52,828 nt of DNA from an uncultured beta proteobacterium. Lineage in GTDB: Bacteria > Pseudomonadota > Gammaproteobacteria > Burkholderiales > Rhodocyclaceae. Position numbers and translations under genes: made by a program. Location: contig CAINHS010000084.1 of assembly GCA_903848955.1 (NCBI GenBank), positions 1-52,828 of the forward strand, read 5' to 3'. How positions within the stretch are numbered: position 1 is the first letter of the stretch; the number at the start of each line of letters is the position of its first letter. This document shows positions 8,296 through 22,334 of this stretch, piece after piece. Below the pieces are notes generated by a model, which saw nothing but the letters and a program-made list of their open reading frames with translations, did not search any database and had not been told where the DNA came from.

Positions 8296-9537
8296 ATGGC
8301 ATTGATAGTCCAAAAATACGGCGGCACATCGATGGGCACGCCTGAACGCATTCGCGATGTCGCCAGGCGCGTCGCGCGCTGGAAGAAACAGGGGCATCAG
8401 CTGGTGGTGGTGGTCTCCGCCATGAGCGGCGAGACCAACCGCCTGATCGCGCTGGCCAAGGACGTTTCCCCGCAGCCGGATGCACGCGAACTCGACGTCA
8501 TGATTTCCACCGGCGAGCAGGTCACCATCGCCTTGCTGGCGATGGCGATCCGCGATCTCGGTCTCAAGGCCAAGAGCTACACCGGCGGCCAGGTCAAGGT
8601 GCTGACCGACAGCACTTTCACCAAGGCGCGCATCCTCGAGATCGACGATGCCGCCATGCGCCGTGATCTCGATGACGACACGGTGATCATCGTTGCCGGA
8701 TTTCAGGGCGTTGACGTCGACGGCAACATCACCACGCTCGGGCGCGGCGGCTCGGATACCTCGGCGGTGGCGCTTGCGGCCGCGCTGACGGCCGACGAAT
8801 GCCAGATCTACACCGACGTCGACGGCGTCTATACCACCGACCCCAGGATCGTGCCGGAGGCGAAGAAGCTGGATCGCATCACTTTCGAGGAAATGCTGGA
8901 AATGGCCAGCCTCGGCTCCAAAGTGCTGCAGATCCGCTCGGTCGAATTCGCCGGCAAGTACAAGGTCAAGCTGCGTGTGCTCTCCAGCTTCGAGGCAGAA
9001 GGCCAGGAGACCAGTGGCACGCTCATCACTCTTGAGGAAGACACCACCATGGAACAACCGATCATCTCCGGCATCGCCTTCAATCGCGACGAGGCCAAGC
9101 TAACCGTCCTCGGCGTACCGGACCGTCCCGGCATCGCCTACCAGATACTCGGCCCGATCGCCGACGCCAACATCGACGTCGACATGATCATCCAGAACGT
9201 CGGTCACGACGGCACGACCGACTTTTCCTTCACGGTCAATCGCAGCGAGTTCGACCGCGCCAGGAAGATGCTGGAAGAGCAGATCAGGCCGCACATCGGC
9301 GCCCGCGCCATCAAGGGCGACAACAAGATCTGCAAGGTTTCCGCGGTCGGCGTCGGCATGCGTTCCCATCCCGGCGTGGCCAGCACGATGTTCCGCTCCC
9401 TGGCCGAAGAAGGCATCAACATCCAGATGATCTCGACTTCCGAGATCAAGATTTCGGTCGTGGTCGATGAGAAATATCTCGAACTGGCCGTGCGCGTCCT
9501 GCACAAGGTCTTCGGGCTGGATCAGAAGGCGGCGTGA
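8296..9537 (+). CDS. lysC: Aspartate kinase
   Basis: The 413-residue enzyme phosphorylates aspartate, the first step to lysine, methionine and threonine. The start at 8296 gives the canonical [14 protein letters not shown]; the 26 extra codons upstream are not conserved-looking. The kinase domain (1-250) has KYGGTS and the FQGVD and GRGGSDTSA sections. Two C-terminal ACT domains (about 265-410) indicate feedback control by lysine and/or threonine. The length fits the monofunctional class, with no homoserine dehydrogenase fusion. An internal ATG at 9051 opens the ACT region and could give a beta-subunit-like product, as in Bacillus and Corynebacterium relatives, but there is no direct evidence here. 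A terminator follows. Confidence 0.95.
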   Translation: MALIVQKYGGTSMGTPERIRDVARRVARWKKQGHQLVVVVSAMSGETNRLIALAKDVSPQPDARELDVMISTGEQVTIALLAMAIRDLGLKAKSYTGGQVKVLTDSTFTKARILEIDDAAMRRDLDDDTVIIVAGFQGVDVDGNITTLGRGGSDTSAVALAAALTADECQIYTDVDGVYTTDPRIVPEAKKLDRITFEEMLEMASLGSKVLQIRSVEFAGKYKVKLRVLSSFEAEGQETSGTLITLEEDTTMEQPIISGIAFNRDEAKLTVLGVPDRPGIAYQILGPIADANIDVDMIIQNVGHDGTTDFSFTVNRSEFDRARKMLEEQIRPHIGARAIKGDNKICKVSAVGVGMRSHPGVASTMFRSLAEEGINIQMISTSEIKISVVVDEKYLELAVRVLHKVFGLDQKAA

Positions 9538-9573
9538 CGCCGTCCCGCGCAGCACTTTTGCGCAATGGACAAG

Positions 9574-9600
9574 CAAACCCCGGCCGCGTGCCGGGGTTTG
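9574..9600 (+). terminator. Terminator of lysC
   Basis: A perfect 10-bp stem (AAACCCCGGC / GCCGGGGTTT) with a 5-base loop lies 37 bases after the lysC stop. It ends in a short T-run. Confidence 0.8.
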
Positions 9601-9608
9601 TGTTCATG

Positions 9609-9637
9609 TACCCGTCCCCTTGGGCGGAGACGGTATC
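9609..9637. repeat. Single REP-like hairpin related to the 41-bp array
   Basis: GTCCCC and GGAGAC flank a 6-base loop and are followed by GGTATCCAC, the same string found in each copy of the tandem repeat at 47-169. It lies between the lysC terminator and the flavodoxin-like gene's stop, where it may also help to end transcription. Confidence 0.5.
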
Positions 9638-9655
9638 CACTGGTGGGATCTGCGT

Positions 9656-10147
9656 TCAGAACGCTCCCAAGGCCAGTCCCGCGGCCAGCGTCGCTCCCAG
9701 TTCCCGGCAGCGGTCGAGGTCGGCCGCGGCGATGGTTTTCGGTGAGAGTATTGCGTCCGCTGTTTGCGCGCGGGTGCAGACGATGACAGCATCGGCAATC
9801 CGCCGCAGGCGCCAGCCGGTGGCGATGCGCTCGAGTTGGCGCACGGCGTTGTGCCCGTCACTGCCGGCGCAGACCAGCGCGGCGTAGGGACGGCCGCTGA
9901 TGCGGTCGAGTGCCGGGTAGTAGCAGCGGTCGAAGAAATCCTTCATCAGTCCCGAGATCGCGGCGAGGTTTTCCGGCGTGGCGAAAACGTAGGCGTCGGC
10001 CGCCAGCAAGTCGGCCGCCCCGGTTGCCGGGGCATGCAGCAGACGCGTCGTGACGCCTCCTTCTGCAGAGGTGCCGGCGACCAGCGCCCGCACCATCTGT
10101 TCGGTGCCGCCGGTCATCGAGTGGTAGACGACGAGGAGGGTTTTCAT
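9656..10147 (-). CDS. Flavodoxin-fold NAD(P)H oxidoreductase-like protein
   Basis: The start at 10147 gives MKTLLVVYHSMTGGTEQM, the typical flavodoxin beta-strand and phosphate-binding loop (S/T-x-T-G-x-T). The upstream Met at 10159 is a less likely alternative. The product is 163 residues. A second FMN contact section is FATPENLAAISGLMKDFFDR (two blocks near 55-75), as in NADPH-dependent FMN reductases and WrbA-like proteins. It is an electron-transfer or quinone-reductase candidate. It lies directly downstream of tRNA-Val on the same strand, convergent with lysC. Physiological partner unknown. Confidence 0.8.
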   Translation of the reverse strand: MKTLLVVYHSMTGGTEQMVRALVAGTSAEGGVTTRLLHAPATGAADLLAADAYVFATPENLAAISGLMKDFFDRCYYPALDRISGRPYAALVCAGSDGHNAVRQLERIATGWRLRRIADAVIVCTRAQTADAILSPKTIAAADLDRCRELGATLAAGLALGAF

Positions 10148-10208
10148 GTCGGGTGCCATACAACACCGGCGCCATTCCTGCTTGATTCGCACGTCATTGA
10201 TTTATATA

Positions 10209-10283
10209 TGGTGCGAGCGGAGGGTTTCGAACCCCCGACCCCCGCCGTGTGAAGGCGATGCTCTACCACTGAGCTACGCTCGC
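10209..10283 (-). tRNA. tRNA-Val (anticodon CAC)
   Basis: A 75-base tRNA on the minus strand has acceptor stem GCGAGCG / CGCTCGC, discriminator A and an encoded CCA (10209-10211). The anticodon loop is TTCACAC, with CAC at 10249-10251. The D-arm (GCTCAGTGGTAGAGC) and the GTTCGAA T-loop are intact. Confidence 0.93.
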
Positions 10284-10493
10284 AAACCTTTAAAATCAAC
10301 AACTGGAAAAACATTATCGGATTCCGGGAATGATGCTGGAATCCGATGTGCGCCTTCCGCGTGAAGGAAGCCTTTGCCGCCGGATTAAGGGCCCGCGAAA
10401 GAGGCGCGCATTAGACCACAAAGCCGTGCTGACGGTCAATCCGGCCAGGCGCGTGGCGTAGAATCCAAGGCTTTCCCGGAACTTTGACCTGCC

Positions 10494-11891
10494 ATGACGG
10501 TTCGCACCCGCTTTGCCCCCAGTCCCACCGGTTTCCTGCACATCGGCGGCGCGCGCACGGCGCTGTTCTCCTGGGCCTATGCCCGTCGCCATGGCGGTAC
10601 GTTCATCCTGCGCATCGAGGACACCGACGTCGCGCGTTCGACGCCGGAGGCGGTACAGGCCATTCTCGACGGCATGCAGTGGTTGGGGCTGGCGCACGAC
10701 GAAGGCCCGTTCTACCAGATGCAGCGCATGGCGCGCTACAAGGAGGTGATCGGCGAGATGCTGGCGGCGGGCACGGCCTATCACTGCTACATGGCGAAGG
10801 AGGAACTCGACGCCTTGCGTGCCGAGCAGGAAGCGCGGAAGGAAAAACCCCGCTACGACGGCCGCTGGCGACCCGAGCCGGGCAAGACCCTGCCGCAGCC
10901 GCCGGCCGGGGTGCCGCCCGTCGTGCGTTTCCGCAACCCGGTCGACGGTGTGGTGGCATGGCAGGACCAGGTCAAGGGGCGCATCGAGTTCGCCAACAGC
11001 GAGCTTGATGACTTCATCATAGCGCGGGGCGACGGCACGCCGACCTACAATTTCTGCGTCGTGGTCGATGATCGCGACATGGGCATCACCCATGTCATTC
11101 GCGGCGACGACCATGTCAACAACACCCCGCGCCAGATCAACCTGTTGCAGGCGCTCGGCGCGCCGGTGCCGGCTTACGGCCATTTGTCGATGATCCTCGG
11201 CGACGACGGACAGAAGCTGTCCAAGCGCCACGGCGCGGTGTCGGTAATGCAGTACGACGACGACGGTTATCTGCCGGAGGCGGTGCTGAACTACCTGGCA
11301 CGCCTTGGCTGGTCGCATGGCGACGAGGAAGTGTTCGGCATGGAGCAGTTCGTGCAGTGGTTCGATCTCGATCACATCACGGCGTCCGCGGCGCAGTTCA
11401 ACACCGAGAAGCTGAACTGGCTCAACGCGCATTACCTGAAGTTGGCCGAGCCGCAGCGGCTGGCCGCCGAAGCGACGCGCCGCCTGGCGCGGCAGGGCGT
11501 CACGGTTGATGGCGGGGTGGACGTGGCGAGCGTGGTCGCCTTGTACCGGGATCGCGTCGCCAATCTGAATGAACTGGCCGACGCCGTGCATCCCTTCTTC
11601 GTCGCGCCGCAGCCGGGCGCCGAACTGCGTGCCCAGCATTTGACGGAAACTGCACTCAAGGGCCTCGGCGCGCTGCGCGAGCGATTGTTGTCGTGCGTAT
11701 GGCAGGCGGCCGAACTGGGGCAGGCCGTCAAGCAGACCGCCGCCGAGTCCGGCCTGAAGATGCCGCAGTTGGCGATTCCGCTGCGCGTGACGCTGCTGGG
11801 GCTGCCGCAGTCACCTTCGATCGATGCCGTGCTGCAGGTCATGGGGCGCGAGCGGGTGCTGGCGCGCCTGGCAGCGGTGCTGCCGGTCTGA
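10494..11891 (+). CDS. gltX: Glutamyl-tRNA synthetase
   Basis: This 465-residue class I synthetase charges tRNA-Glu. The HIGH-type motif is HIGG at 16-19 ([14 protein letters not shown]) and the KMSKS-type motif is KLSKRHG from 241. The C-terminal anticodon-binding helical domain is complete. Length fits bacterial GluRS. The start follows a 210-base gap after tRNA-Val, with no strong Shine-Dalgarno. The sequence does not tell whether it is discriminating or also charges tRNA-Gln. The next gene begins 12 bases downstream, suggesting co-transcription. Confidence 0.95.
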   Translation: MTVRTRFAPSPTGFLHIGGARTALFSWAYARRHGGTFILRIEDTDVARSTPEAVQAILDGMQWLGLAHDEGPFYQMQRMARYKEVIGEMLAAGTAYHCYMAKEELDALRAEQEARKEKPRYDGRWRPEPGKTLPQPPAGVPPVVRFRNPVDGVVAWQDQVKGRIEFANSELDDFIIARGDGTPTYNFCVVVDDRDMGITHVIRGDDHVNNTPRQINLLQALGAPVPAYGHLSMILGDDGQKLSKRHGAVSVMQYDDDGYLPEAVLNYLARLGWSHGDEEVFGMEQFVQWFDLDHITASAAQFNTEKLNWLNAHYLKLAEPQRLAAEATRRLARQGVTVDGGVDVASVVALYRDRVANLNELADAVHPFFVAPQPGAELRAQHLTETALKGLGALRERLLSCVWQAAELGQAVKQTAAESGLKMPQLAIPLRVTLLGLPQSPSIDAVLQVMGRERVLARLAAVLPV

Positions 11892-11903
11892 GCCGGACTG
11901 CCG

Positions 11904-12806
11904 ATGCCGCGCATCCTGCCCTCGCTGCTTGCGCTGCTCTTGGTCAGTGCCTGCGCCACTTCGCCGGAGGGCCGCACGCAGTTGCTGGCACCGGGGACTT
12001 TGCAGGGATTCAGCGCGGTCTATTCCGAGTTCGACATGCATCTGCAACTGGTGACGGCGGCGAATGCACCGTCGTGCCGCGAGGTGGAATGCGCTGCCGA
12101 CCGGGCGTTTGATCAGCGTATTCTTTCGCTCGGAAAGCGTCTTGCAGAAGTTGCCTACCGGCAGCACGCCGACTTGTACTTGCGCTTTCCTCGCTTTGAT
12201 TTCATCGTCGCCGACAAGTCGGATGCGGGAGCGGCCTCCAGTGCGTCAGGAACGGTGGTGATTTATCGCGGGGTGCGTCAGCTGAATCTCGATGACGCGG
12301 CGCTGGCTTTTGTCCTGGCGCGGGAAATGAGCCATGTCATTGCCGGCCATCATGATGAGAACGTGACCACCAGCATCCTGGTTGCGGTGGCGGCGCAACT
12401 GGTACTGCCCATATTCAATATTGCGCGCGGCGCAGCGGCTGCCGTTGCCGGCGGCCCGGCGGGTTCCGCCGCCAGTTCGGCGGCGATGGCCTCGGCGGCA
12501 TCGTTTGCCGGTTCGCGCGTGCTGCGTGCCAGTGATCTGCCGCAACAGGTACGCGAGGCCGAGACGATGGCCATGAAATTACTGGTGGCCGCCGGCTGGG
12601 ATGGCCGCGAGGTGAGCGATCAGTTGGAAGGCTTGGCCGCTGCTTTGCCCGAAGAATCGTCCTGGACCGGAGATCTGCGTGAATCGACGAGGCGCATTGC
12701 CAGCCTGATGCAGGGTCCGCTTCTCCCTGAAACACACGGAGCCGTCGGCGTATTGGGTCGGATTTCTGAGGAGTTTCCGGCACCCCTCGTCGTCAAGCCG
12801 TATTAG
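11904..12806 (+). CDS. M48-like lipoprotein with degenerate zinc motif
   Basis: This is a 300-residue envelope lipoprotein: signal peptide with lipobox (LLVSAC, Cys17). The region around 130-155 looks like an M48 metallopeptidase active-site helix, but the HExxH motif reads REMSH (R140, E141, H144), followed by AGHHDEN. The first zinc ligand His is therefore Arg. The following segment (about 157-210) is Gly/Ala-rich and hydrophobic. The downstream REAETMAMKLLVAAGWD section matches the M48 third-ligand helix (E..AD in active enzymes). I infer a non-proteolytic or altered-metal relative of LoiP/BepA-type proteases. It follows gltX by 12 bases and overlaps the convergent mnmC by four. Confidence 0.75.
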   Translation: MPRILPSLLALLLVSACATSPEGRTQLLAPGTLQGFSAVYSEFDMHLQLVTAANAPSCREVECAADRAFDQRILSLGKRLAEVAYRQHADLYLRFPRFDFIVADKSDAGAASSASGTVVIYRGVRQLNLDDAALAFVLAREMSHVIAGHHDENVTTSILVAVAAQLVLPIFNIARGAAAAVAGGPAGSAASSAAMASAASFAGSRVLRASDLPQQVREAETMAMKLLVAAGWDGREVSDQLEGLAAALPEESSWTGDLRESTRRIASLMQGPLLPETHGAVGVLGRISEEFPAPLVVKPY

Positions 12807-14722
12807 CTGCGCCCGGTCACGGGCCGGCCGCGGCGCAGGGCGCGCAGATGGAAGCGGGCGGGATCAACTGCCCTGACGAGTTCGCGTTCCAGCGGCAGGG
12901 GATCGCCTTCCATCTGGCTGGCGAGGAGTTCTGCGGCCAGCGGCGCCCAGACCATGCCGCGCGCAGAAAGTCCGATCAGCGCGTGCAGGCCGGCCAGACG
13001 CGGCAATTGCTCCAGCGCCGGTGCGCGGCCTGCATCGGCCGCCGCGTCGGGCAGGGCGCCGATCAAAGGCAGCCGGTCCGGGGCGGCACAGCGCACGCCG
13101 ACGCGGCCTTGCAGGTCCCCGGCAGCGATGCCCTCGGCGGCGCCCGGCAACAGTTCGTCGAGGCGTTGCAGGTTGCCGGTGTGGTCGGCGAGGCGGATTT
13201 CCATAGTGTCGTCGCCGCTGTCGAAGCTGGCGCCGACCAGGACCGCACCGGCCTCAGGCGGTGTGATGTAGCCCGAGCGGCAAATTACATGGCGCAGCGG
13301 CGCTTGCAGGCTGTCGGCGAAGGCAGCGGGCAGGTAGCTGATCTGGCCGCGGATCGGCGTCAGGGGCAGCAGGTGCGGCAGCAACCGGTTGGCGGCGCAG
13401 GCATTGGCCAGAATGACCCGGGGCGCTTCGGCCAGCAGCCGGCCTTGATGGTCAAGCGCCTGCCAGCCTTCTGCGGTCTGCCGCAGCGCCGCCACTTCGG
13501 TGCCGAAATGCGCCTGGATCAGCCCGTCGCCGGCCGCCAGCAAGGAGGCGCAGAAGGTGCCGGGACTGACCCAGCCGCCGCCGGGAAACCACCAGCCGCC
13601 ATGCGCCATTGTTTGCCCGATGAGGGCGGTCGCCGCCGGCTGCTCGAGAAAGGCGACGAACTCTGCGGGCAGGCTCAGGCTTTCCACCGTGGCGCGCTGC
13701 AGCGCTTCGTGGCCGGCATCGCGGGCGATCTGCAACACGCCGCAGGGTGACCAGCGTACCGCGGCGAGGCTGGCCAGGCGGCGCAGGGCATACAGGTAGC
13801 AGGCGCGGGAAAGCCTGGCCGCCAGAGCGTCGTCCTTCGCCAGATGCGGCAGCAATATGCCGGCCGGATTGGCCGAGGCTTCCTGGGTCGCGGCGCGGCG
13901 CTCGAACAGGTCGATGCGCCAGCCGCGGCTGGCCAGCCGCTCGCTGATGGTGCTGCCGGCCAGACCGGCGCCGATGACAATGGCGTGGCGCGGAGATGAT
14001 CCTTGCTGCTGCTGCGGGGCATTTTCTGCCCGCCCGACCAGCATTTCGCGCTTGCCGCCAAAGCCGGGGCGGCGCTCGAGCTGCCAGCCGCAGTGTTCCA
14101 GCGCGCGGCGCAACTCGCCGGCAACGCTCCAGGTCGCCAGCGTGGTGTGGCGCCCGCTCAGCCGGGTGATGGCTGCCAGCAGTCCGGGCGTCCACAGTTC
14201 GGGGTTCCTCGCCGGCGCAAAACCGTCGAGATAGATTGCATCGAAGTTTGCCGTCAGTTGCGGCAGCAGGGCGGCTGCATCGCCGAGCAGCAGTGTCAGC
14301 GTGATCCGGTCGTTGTCGAAATGCAGCCGATGGAAACCCGGCGCAAGCGCTGGCCACTGTCGCACCAACTCTTCAGCCAGCGGTGCCAGTTCAGGATACG
14401 GCGCCAGCAGTGCAGCAAGATCATGGCGGCGGAAGGGATGCTTTTCCACCGAGACGTAGTGCAGCCTGCCGCGCGCCTTCGATTCGCGCCAGGCTTGCCA
14501 TGTGGCGAGGAAATTCAGGCCGAGACCGAAGCCGGCCTCGAGGATGACGAAGCGGTGGCTGCCGCTCCAGCGCGCCGGCAGGTCGTTGCCGGCGAGGAAG
14601 ACATGGCGGGCCTGGGCCAGGCCGCCGTGGGCCGAGTGATAGACATCGTCGTACAGCGCCGAATACGGCGTGCCATCGCCGGCCGCCGCAGGTTCGGCGG
14701 GAACCAGCGGCGGGTGGATCAT
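12803..14722 (-). CDS. mnmC: Bifunctional tRNA mnm5s2U biosynthesis enzyme MnmC
   Basis: The 639-residue fusion completes 5-methylaminomethyl-2-thiouridine at tRNA wobble position 34. The N-terminal MnmD methyltransferase domain (1-235) has [12 protein letters not shown] for SAM and the [13 protein letters not shown] section. The C-terminal FAD-dependent MnmC1 oxidoreductase has the dinucleotide motif [13 protein letters not shown] near 250 and [12 protein letters not shown] near the end. Domain order and length match E. coli MnmC. Its ATG overlaps the lysS stop in ATGA, so translation is coupled in the prfB-lysS-mnmC operon. An informative link: all three act in translation. Confidence 0.95.
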   Translation of the reverse strand: MIHPPLVPAEPAAAGDGTPYSALYDDVYHSAHGGLAQARHVFLAGNDLPARWSGSHRFVILEAGFGLGLNFLATWQAWRESKARGRLHYVSVEKHPFRRHDLAALLAPYPELAPLAEELVRQWPALAPGFHRLHFDNDRITLTLLLGDAAALLPQLTANFDAIYLDGFAPARNPELWTPGLLAAITRLSGRHTTLATWSVAGELRRALEHCGWQLERRPGFGGKREMLVGRAENAPQQQQGSSPRHAIVIGAGLAGSTISERLASRGWRIDLFERRAATQEASANPAGILLPHLAKDDALAARLSRACYLYALRRLASLAAVRWSPCGVLQIARDAGHEALQRATVESLSLPAEFVAFLEQPAATALIGQTMAHGGWWFPGGGWVSPGTFCASLLAAGDGLIQAHFGTEVAALRQTAEGWQALDHQGRLLAEAPRVILANACAANRLLPHLLPLTPIRGQISYLPAAFADSLQAPLRHVICRSGYITPPEAGAVLVGASFDSGDDTMEIRLADHTGNLQRLDELLPGAAEGIAAGDLQGRVGVRCAAPDRLPLIGALPDAAADAGRAPALEQLPRLAGLHALIGLSARGMVWAPLAAELLASQMEGDPLPLERELVRAVDPARFHLRALRRGRPVTGRS

Positions 14723-16230
14723 TCGGGACGCATCTGCGGGAAGAGGATGACGTCGCGGATCGATGCCGAGTTGGTCAGCAGCATCACCAGGCGGTCAATG
14801 CCGATGCCGCAGCCGCCGGTGGGCGGCAAGCCGTACTCCAGGGCGCGAATGTAGGCGGCGTCGTAGTACATGGCTTCCTCGTCGCCGGCTTCCTTGGCCT
14901 TGGCCTGCTGCAGAAAGCGCGCCGCCTGATCTTCGGGATCGTTCAACTCGGAGAAGCCGTTGGCGATTTCGCGGCCGACGATGAACAGCTCGAAGCGTTC
15001 GGTGATGTCCGGGTTGTCGTCATTGCTGCGCGCCAGCGGCGAGACCTCGGCCGGATAGTCGATGATGTAGGTCGGCTCCCACAGTTCGGCCTCGGTGGTT
15101 TCCTCGAACAGCACCAGTTGCAGGCTGCCGAGTCCGGCGCGGGCCAGGTGCGGTGCCTTCATATCGACCCGCAGATCGGTGAGTTTTTGCCGCAGCCAGT
15201 CGATGTCGTTGAGTTGCTCGAAGCTGTAGCCGGGGTGGTAATGGTGGATGGCGCCGACGATGGTGAGGCGGGCGAAGGGCTTCGACAGATCCAGCGTGCG
15301 CCCCTGGTACTCGAAGGTCTCGGTGCCCAGCGCCTCGCGCGCCGAGTGGCGCAGCAGGCCTTCGGTGAAGTCCATCAGCCGGCGGTAGTCGGTATAGGCC
15401 TCGTAGAACTCCATCATGGTGAATTCGGGGTTGTGGCGCGGACTCAGGCCTTCGTTGCGGAAATTGCGATTGACCTCGAACACCTTCTCGAAACCGCCCA
15501 CCACCAGGCGCTTCAGGTACAGCTCCGGTGCGATGCGCAGGAACAGTTGCATGTCGAGCGCATTGTGATGCGTGGTGAAGGGCTTGGCGCTGGCGCCGCC
15601 CGGAATGGGGTGCATCATCGGCGTTTCGACTTCGAGGAAGCCGTGGTGCATCATGTAGTTGCGGATCGACTGGATCATGCGGCTGCGGGCGACGAAGGTG
15701 AAGCGCGTCTGCTCGTTGGTGATCAGGTCGAGTTCGCGGCTGCGGTATTTCTGCTCGACATCGGTGAGGCCGTGGAACTTTTCCGGCAGCGGCCGCAGCG
15801 ACTTGGTGAGGAGGCGGATGCTGCTGCAATTCACGGTCAGTTCGCCGGTCTTGGTCTTGAACAGCGTGCCTTCGCAGCCGACGATGTCGCCCAGGTCCCA
15901 GCCCTTGAACTGCTTGTGCACATCTTCGCCGGAAACGTCGTTGCTGACGAAGATCTGGATCCGCCCGGAAACGTCCTGGATGCTGGCAAAGCTGGCCTTG
16001 CCCATGACGCGCTTCAACATGATGCGGCCGGCGACCTTGACCTCGATCGGCGCGGCTTCGAGTTCTTCGCGGGTTCTGGCGCTGTAGAGTTCGTCGAGCC
16101 GGCCGGCAAAGTTCTCGCGCGAGAAATCGTTGGGGAAGGCGCGGCCCGTGGCGCGCCATTGGGCAAGCTTTTCGCGGCGTTCGGCGATGAGGCGGTTTTC
16201 GTCGAGGGGTTGTTGTGGCTGGTCGCTCAT
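14719..16230 (-). CDS. lysS: Lysyl-tRNA synthetase (class II)
   Basis: The 503-residue enzyme starts at 16230 ([13 protein letters not shown]); the longer frame reading back towards prfB is not supported. The N-terminal OB-fold anticodon-binding domain covers about 50-160. Class II motif 2 is [14 protein letters not shown] with FRNEG, and motif 3 is [10 protein letters not shown] near the C-terminus. It lies 29 bases after the prfB stop, the conserved prfB-lysS arrangement of many Proteobacteria, and runs into mnmC. Confidence 0.96.
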   Translation of the reverse strand: MSDQPQQPLDENRLIAERREKLAQWRATGRAFPNDFSRENFAGRLDELYSARTREELEAAPIEVKVAGRIMLKRVMGKASFASIQDVSGRIQIFVSNDVSGEDVHKQFKGWDLGDIVGCEGTLFKTKTGELTVNCSSIRLLTKSLRPLPEKFHGLTDVEQKYRSRELDLITNEQTRFTFVARSRMIQSIRNYMMHHGFLEVETPMMHPIPGGASAKPFTTHHNALDMQLFLRIAPELYLKRLVVGGFEKVFEVNRNFRNEGLSPRHNPEFTMMEFYEAYTDYRRLMDFTEGLLRHSAREALGTETFEYQGRTLDLSKPFARLTIVGAIHHYHPGYSFEQLNDIDWLRQKLTDLRVDMKAPHLARAGLGSLQLVLFEETTEAELWEPTYIIDYPAEVSPLARSNDDNPDITERFELFIVGREIANGFSELNDPEDQAARFLQQAKAKEAGDEEAMYYDAAYIRALEYGLPPTGGCGIGIDRLVMLLTNSASIRDVILFPQMRPE

Positions 16231-16259
16231 GATGATGGTCCGATGGCGGGAATGATGGG

Positions 16260-17364
16260 TTAGACGCCCTGTTTCAGGCTGGCTTCGATGAACTGGTCGA
16301 GGTCGCCGTCGAGCACCTTCTGCGTGGCGGAGATTTCGACGTTGGTGCGCAAGTCCTTGATGCGGGAATTGTCGAGCACGTAGCTGCGGATCTGGTGACC
16401 CCAGCCGACGTCGGTCTTGCCGGCTTCGAGCTTGTCGGCCTCGGCCTGGCGCTTGCGCAGTTCGAGTTCGTAGAGCCGCGACTTGAGCATGGCCATCGCC
16501 TCGGCGCGGTTGCGGTGCTGCGAGCGGTCGCTCTGGCACTGTACGACGATGCCGGTGGGGACGTGGGTGATGCGGATGGCGGAGTCGGTCTTGTTGATGT
16601 GCTGGCCGCCGGCGCCCGAGGCGCGGAAGGTGTCGGTGCGCAGGTCGGCGGGGTTGATGTCGACCTCGATCGAGTCGTCGATCTCGGGATACACGTAGAG
16701 GCTGGCGAAACTGGTGTGGCGGCCGCCCGAGGAATCAAAGGGCGATTTGCGCACCAGGCGGTGCACGCCGGTTTCGGTGCGCAGGAAACCGTAGGCGTAG
16801 TCACCCTCGACCTTCAGCGAGGCGCTGCGGATACCGGCCACGTCGCCGTCGGTGTGTTCCAGCAATTCGGTCTTGAAACCCTTGCGCTCGCAGTATTTCA
16901 GGTATTGGCGCAGCAGCATCGAGGCCCAGTCGCAGGCTTCGGTGCCGCCGGCGCCGGCCTGGATGTCGATGAAGCAGTTGTTGGGGTCGGCCGGGTTGTT
17001 GAACATGCGGCGGAATTCGAGGTCGGCCACCAGCTTTTCGACCGCGTCCAGATCGCCTTCAACGGCCGCCATCGTCTCTTCGTCGTCCTCTTCCCGGGCG
17101 AGGTCGAAGAGGTCGCGCGCCTCGGCGAGTTGCGAACTTACGCCGGAGAGGGTGGCGACAACGGCTTCGAGAGATTTCTTCTCGCGCCCCAGCGCCTGGG
17201 CACGCTCGGCATCGTCCCAGAGCTTGGGATCTTCGAGGATCTGGTTCAGTTCGCTGAGCTTTTCTGCTTTCCCATCGTAGTCAAAGATACCTCCGCAGTT
17301 GCTCGCCACGACCGGAAAGGTCGGCGATACGATTGGCAACGGCGTTGATGCGTTCGGCTTCCAT
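16260..17364 (-). CDS. prfB: Peptide chain release factor 2 (programmed +1 frameshift)
   Basis: RF2 reads UGA and UAA stops. The gene is in two frames: 27 codons from the ATG at 17364 ([10 protein letters not shown]) end at CTT followed by an in-frame TGA (17283-17281). After a +1 slip, reading continues at GAC (17282-17280) for 340 residues to 16260, a total of 367. A Shine-Dalgarno-like GGAGGT lies just before the slip codon, as in E. coli prfB. The stop-recognition SPF motif ([11 protein letters not shown]) and the catalytic GGQ (GAGGQHINK) are present. The mechanism gives autoregulation: low RF2 favours frameshifting. It is divergent from pyrG and heads the lysS-mnmC operon. Confidence 0.96.
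17281..17294 (-). promoter_or_regulatory. prfB programmed frameshift site
   Basis: On the coding strand the order is GGAGGT, AT, the slippery CTT, then the TGA stop and C. The Shine-Dalgarno-like stretch pairs with 16S rRNA and promotes slippage from CUU to UUU. This is the classical RF2 site and is intact. Confidence 0.95.
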
Positions 17365-17395
17365 GACTGGTTCCTGCAAGGGGCGAAAGACGTAA

Positions 17396-19436
<2,041 letters not shown>

Positions 19437-19440
<4 letters not shown>

Positions 19441-19679
19441 ATCCGGACAAGCTCATCTTATTGCGCAGCGAATTGGATAACCTCGACAAGGCCGCTGCTT
19501 ATCTCGCTACCTCGCTGAACCGCTCCGGGCAACTGCTCGGGCGCACTGACCTGAGTCCGGACGAACTCGAGCGGCTGGAATCCATGGCCAGCCGGTTCGC
19601 CCGCCTTGCACCGCAACTGCTTGACGTCGTGCCAAAGGTCAGGATCTACGCCGAAGACCTTGCGCGGCGGTTTGCCTGA
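19437..19679 (+). CDS. Short HepT-like protein, probably truncated
   Basis: The 80-residue product starts with GTG at 19437, overlapping the nucleotidyltransferase stop. It is helical, with [19 protein letters not shown] as its best-conserved-looking section. From memory of the family, HepT-like partners of this NTase class carry the same (S)xDELxxxExxxSRFARL section but are about 140-160 residues long and end with the RNase motif R-x4-6-H. Here the frame stops soon after the RFARL section, and no such motif is present. It ends 25 bases before kdsA. I infer a truncated, inactive or domesticated toxin. A short separate family cannot be excluded. Confidence 0.6.
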
Positions 19680-19704
19680 TGCTGACGGACTGGACCTTGA
19701 AATC

Positions 19705-20535
19705 ATGAAGCTGTGCGGATTCGATGCCGGGCTCGACCAGCCGCTGTTCCTGATCGCGGGCCCCTGCGTCATCGAATCGCGCGACATGGCGTTTGATACC
19801 GCCGGGGCGTTGCAGGAGGTCTGCCGCAAGCTGGGGCTGAACTTTATCTACAAGTCATCCTACGACAAGGCCAATCGCAGTTCGGGCAAGTCGTTTCGCG
19901 GCCTCGGCATGGAGCAGGGCCTCGACATCCTCGCCGAAGTTAAGAAGCGCTTCGGCGTCCCGGTATTGACCGACGTGCATGCCGAACACGAAGTGGCGGC
20001 CGTCGCCGCCGTCGTCGATGTGCTGCAGACGCCGGCGTTTCTCTGCCGCCAGACCGATTTCATCCAGGCCTGCGCCGCTTCGGGCAAGCCGGTGAATATC
20101 AAGAAGGGCCAGTTCATGGCGCCCGGCGACATGAAGCAGGTGGTGCTGAAAGCCCGGGAAGCCAATGGCGGCGCGGACAGCATCATGGTCTGCGAGCGCG
20201 GCGCTTCCTTCGGCTACAACAACCTGGTGTCGGACATGCGCAGCCTGGCGATCATGCGCGAGACCGGCTGTCCGGTGGTGTTCGACGCCACGCATTCGGT
20301 GCAGCTGCCGGGTGGGCAGGGTGACCGGAGCGGCGGTCAGCGCGAATTCGTGCCGCTGCTGGCGCGCGCAGCGGTGGCCGTCGGCATCGCCGGGCTGTTC
20401 ATGGAGACGCATCCGGATCCCGAGAAAGCCATGTCGGACGGTCCCAATTCCTTGCCGCTTGCCGCGATGGGCGCCTTGCTCGAACAATTGCTGGAACTGG
20501 ATACGCTGGTCAAGCGCAAGGGGATGACAGCGTGA
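19705..20535 (+). CDS. kdsA: 3-deoxy-8-phosphooctulonate (KDO-8-P) synthase
   Basis: KdsA condenses PEP and arabinose-5-phosphate to KDO-8-phosphate for lipopolysaccharide core synthesis. The start at 19705 gives [10 protein letters not shown]; the 276-residue length is normal. Recognisable sections are [19 protein letters not shown] (substrate-binding Lys), CQRTDF-like [19 protein letters not shown] and [12 protein letters not shown]. The non-metal class is expected from KANRSS together with Asn instead of Cys near the N-terminus, but I did not model this. It is followed by a DUF1330 gene whose GTG overlaps its stop. Confidence 0.95.
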   Translation: MKLCGFDAGLDQPLFLIAGPCVIESRDMAFDTAGALQEVCRKLGLNFIYKSSYDKANRSSGKSFRGLGMEQGLDILAEVKKRFGVPVLTDVHAEHEVAAVAAVVDVLQTPAFLCRQTDFIQACAASGKPVNIKKGQFMAPGDMKQVVLKAREANGGADSIMVCERGASFGYNNLVSDMRSLAIMRETGCPVVFDATHSVQLPGGQGDRSGGQREFVPLLARAAVAVGIAGLFMETHPDPEKAMSDGPNSLPLAAMGALLEQLLELDTLVKRKGMTA

Positions 20536-20825
20536 CAAAGCCCGCTTACATGGTGGTCGATGCGCGCTCGAGCGATCCGGAACGCATGGCACAGTACCGC
20601 AACCTGGCGCAGATCGCCGTCGCGGCCTACGGCGGCCGCTATCTGGTGCGCGGCGCGCCCTATGTCACACTGGAAGGCAGTTGGCAGCCGCAACGCCTGG
20701 TAGTCCTCGAGTTTCCGGACATGGACACGGCGAGGACGTTTTACGATTCTCCTGAATATGGTGCCGCACGCAGCGCGCGTGCCGGTGTCTCGGATTTCGA
20801 CATGCTGTTGGTCGAAGGCTATTGA
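20532..20825 (+). CDS. DUF1330 domain protein
   Basis: This 97-residue protein belongs to the DUF1330 family, a dimeric alpha-beta barrel of the ferredoxin-like type ([40 protein letters not shown]). Members are small soluble proteins of unknown function. It starts with a GTG whose first bases overlap the kdsA stop (GTGA), so it is translationally coupled to KDO synthesis. A 200-base gap then separates it from eno. The start choice is supported by the overlap. Confidence 0.85.
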   Translation: MTKPAYMVVDARSSDPERMAQYRNLAQIAVAAYGGRYLVRGAPYVTLEGSWQPQRLVVLEFPDMDTARTFYDSPEYGAARSARAGVSDFDMLLVEGY

Positions 20826-22314
<1,489 letters not shown>

Positions 22315-22334
22315 CCGGAAGCGCGAGCGTTGCA

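Noticed and set aside
14719-16539. 606-codon version of lysS
   Set aside because: The first 103 codons lie over prfB and have no synthetase similarity; the family start is at 16230.
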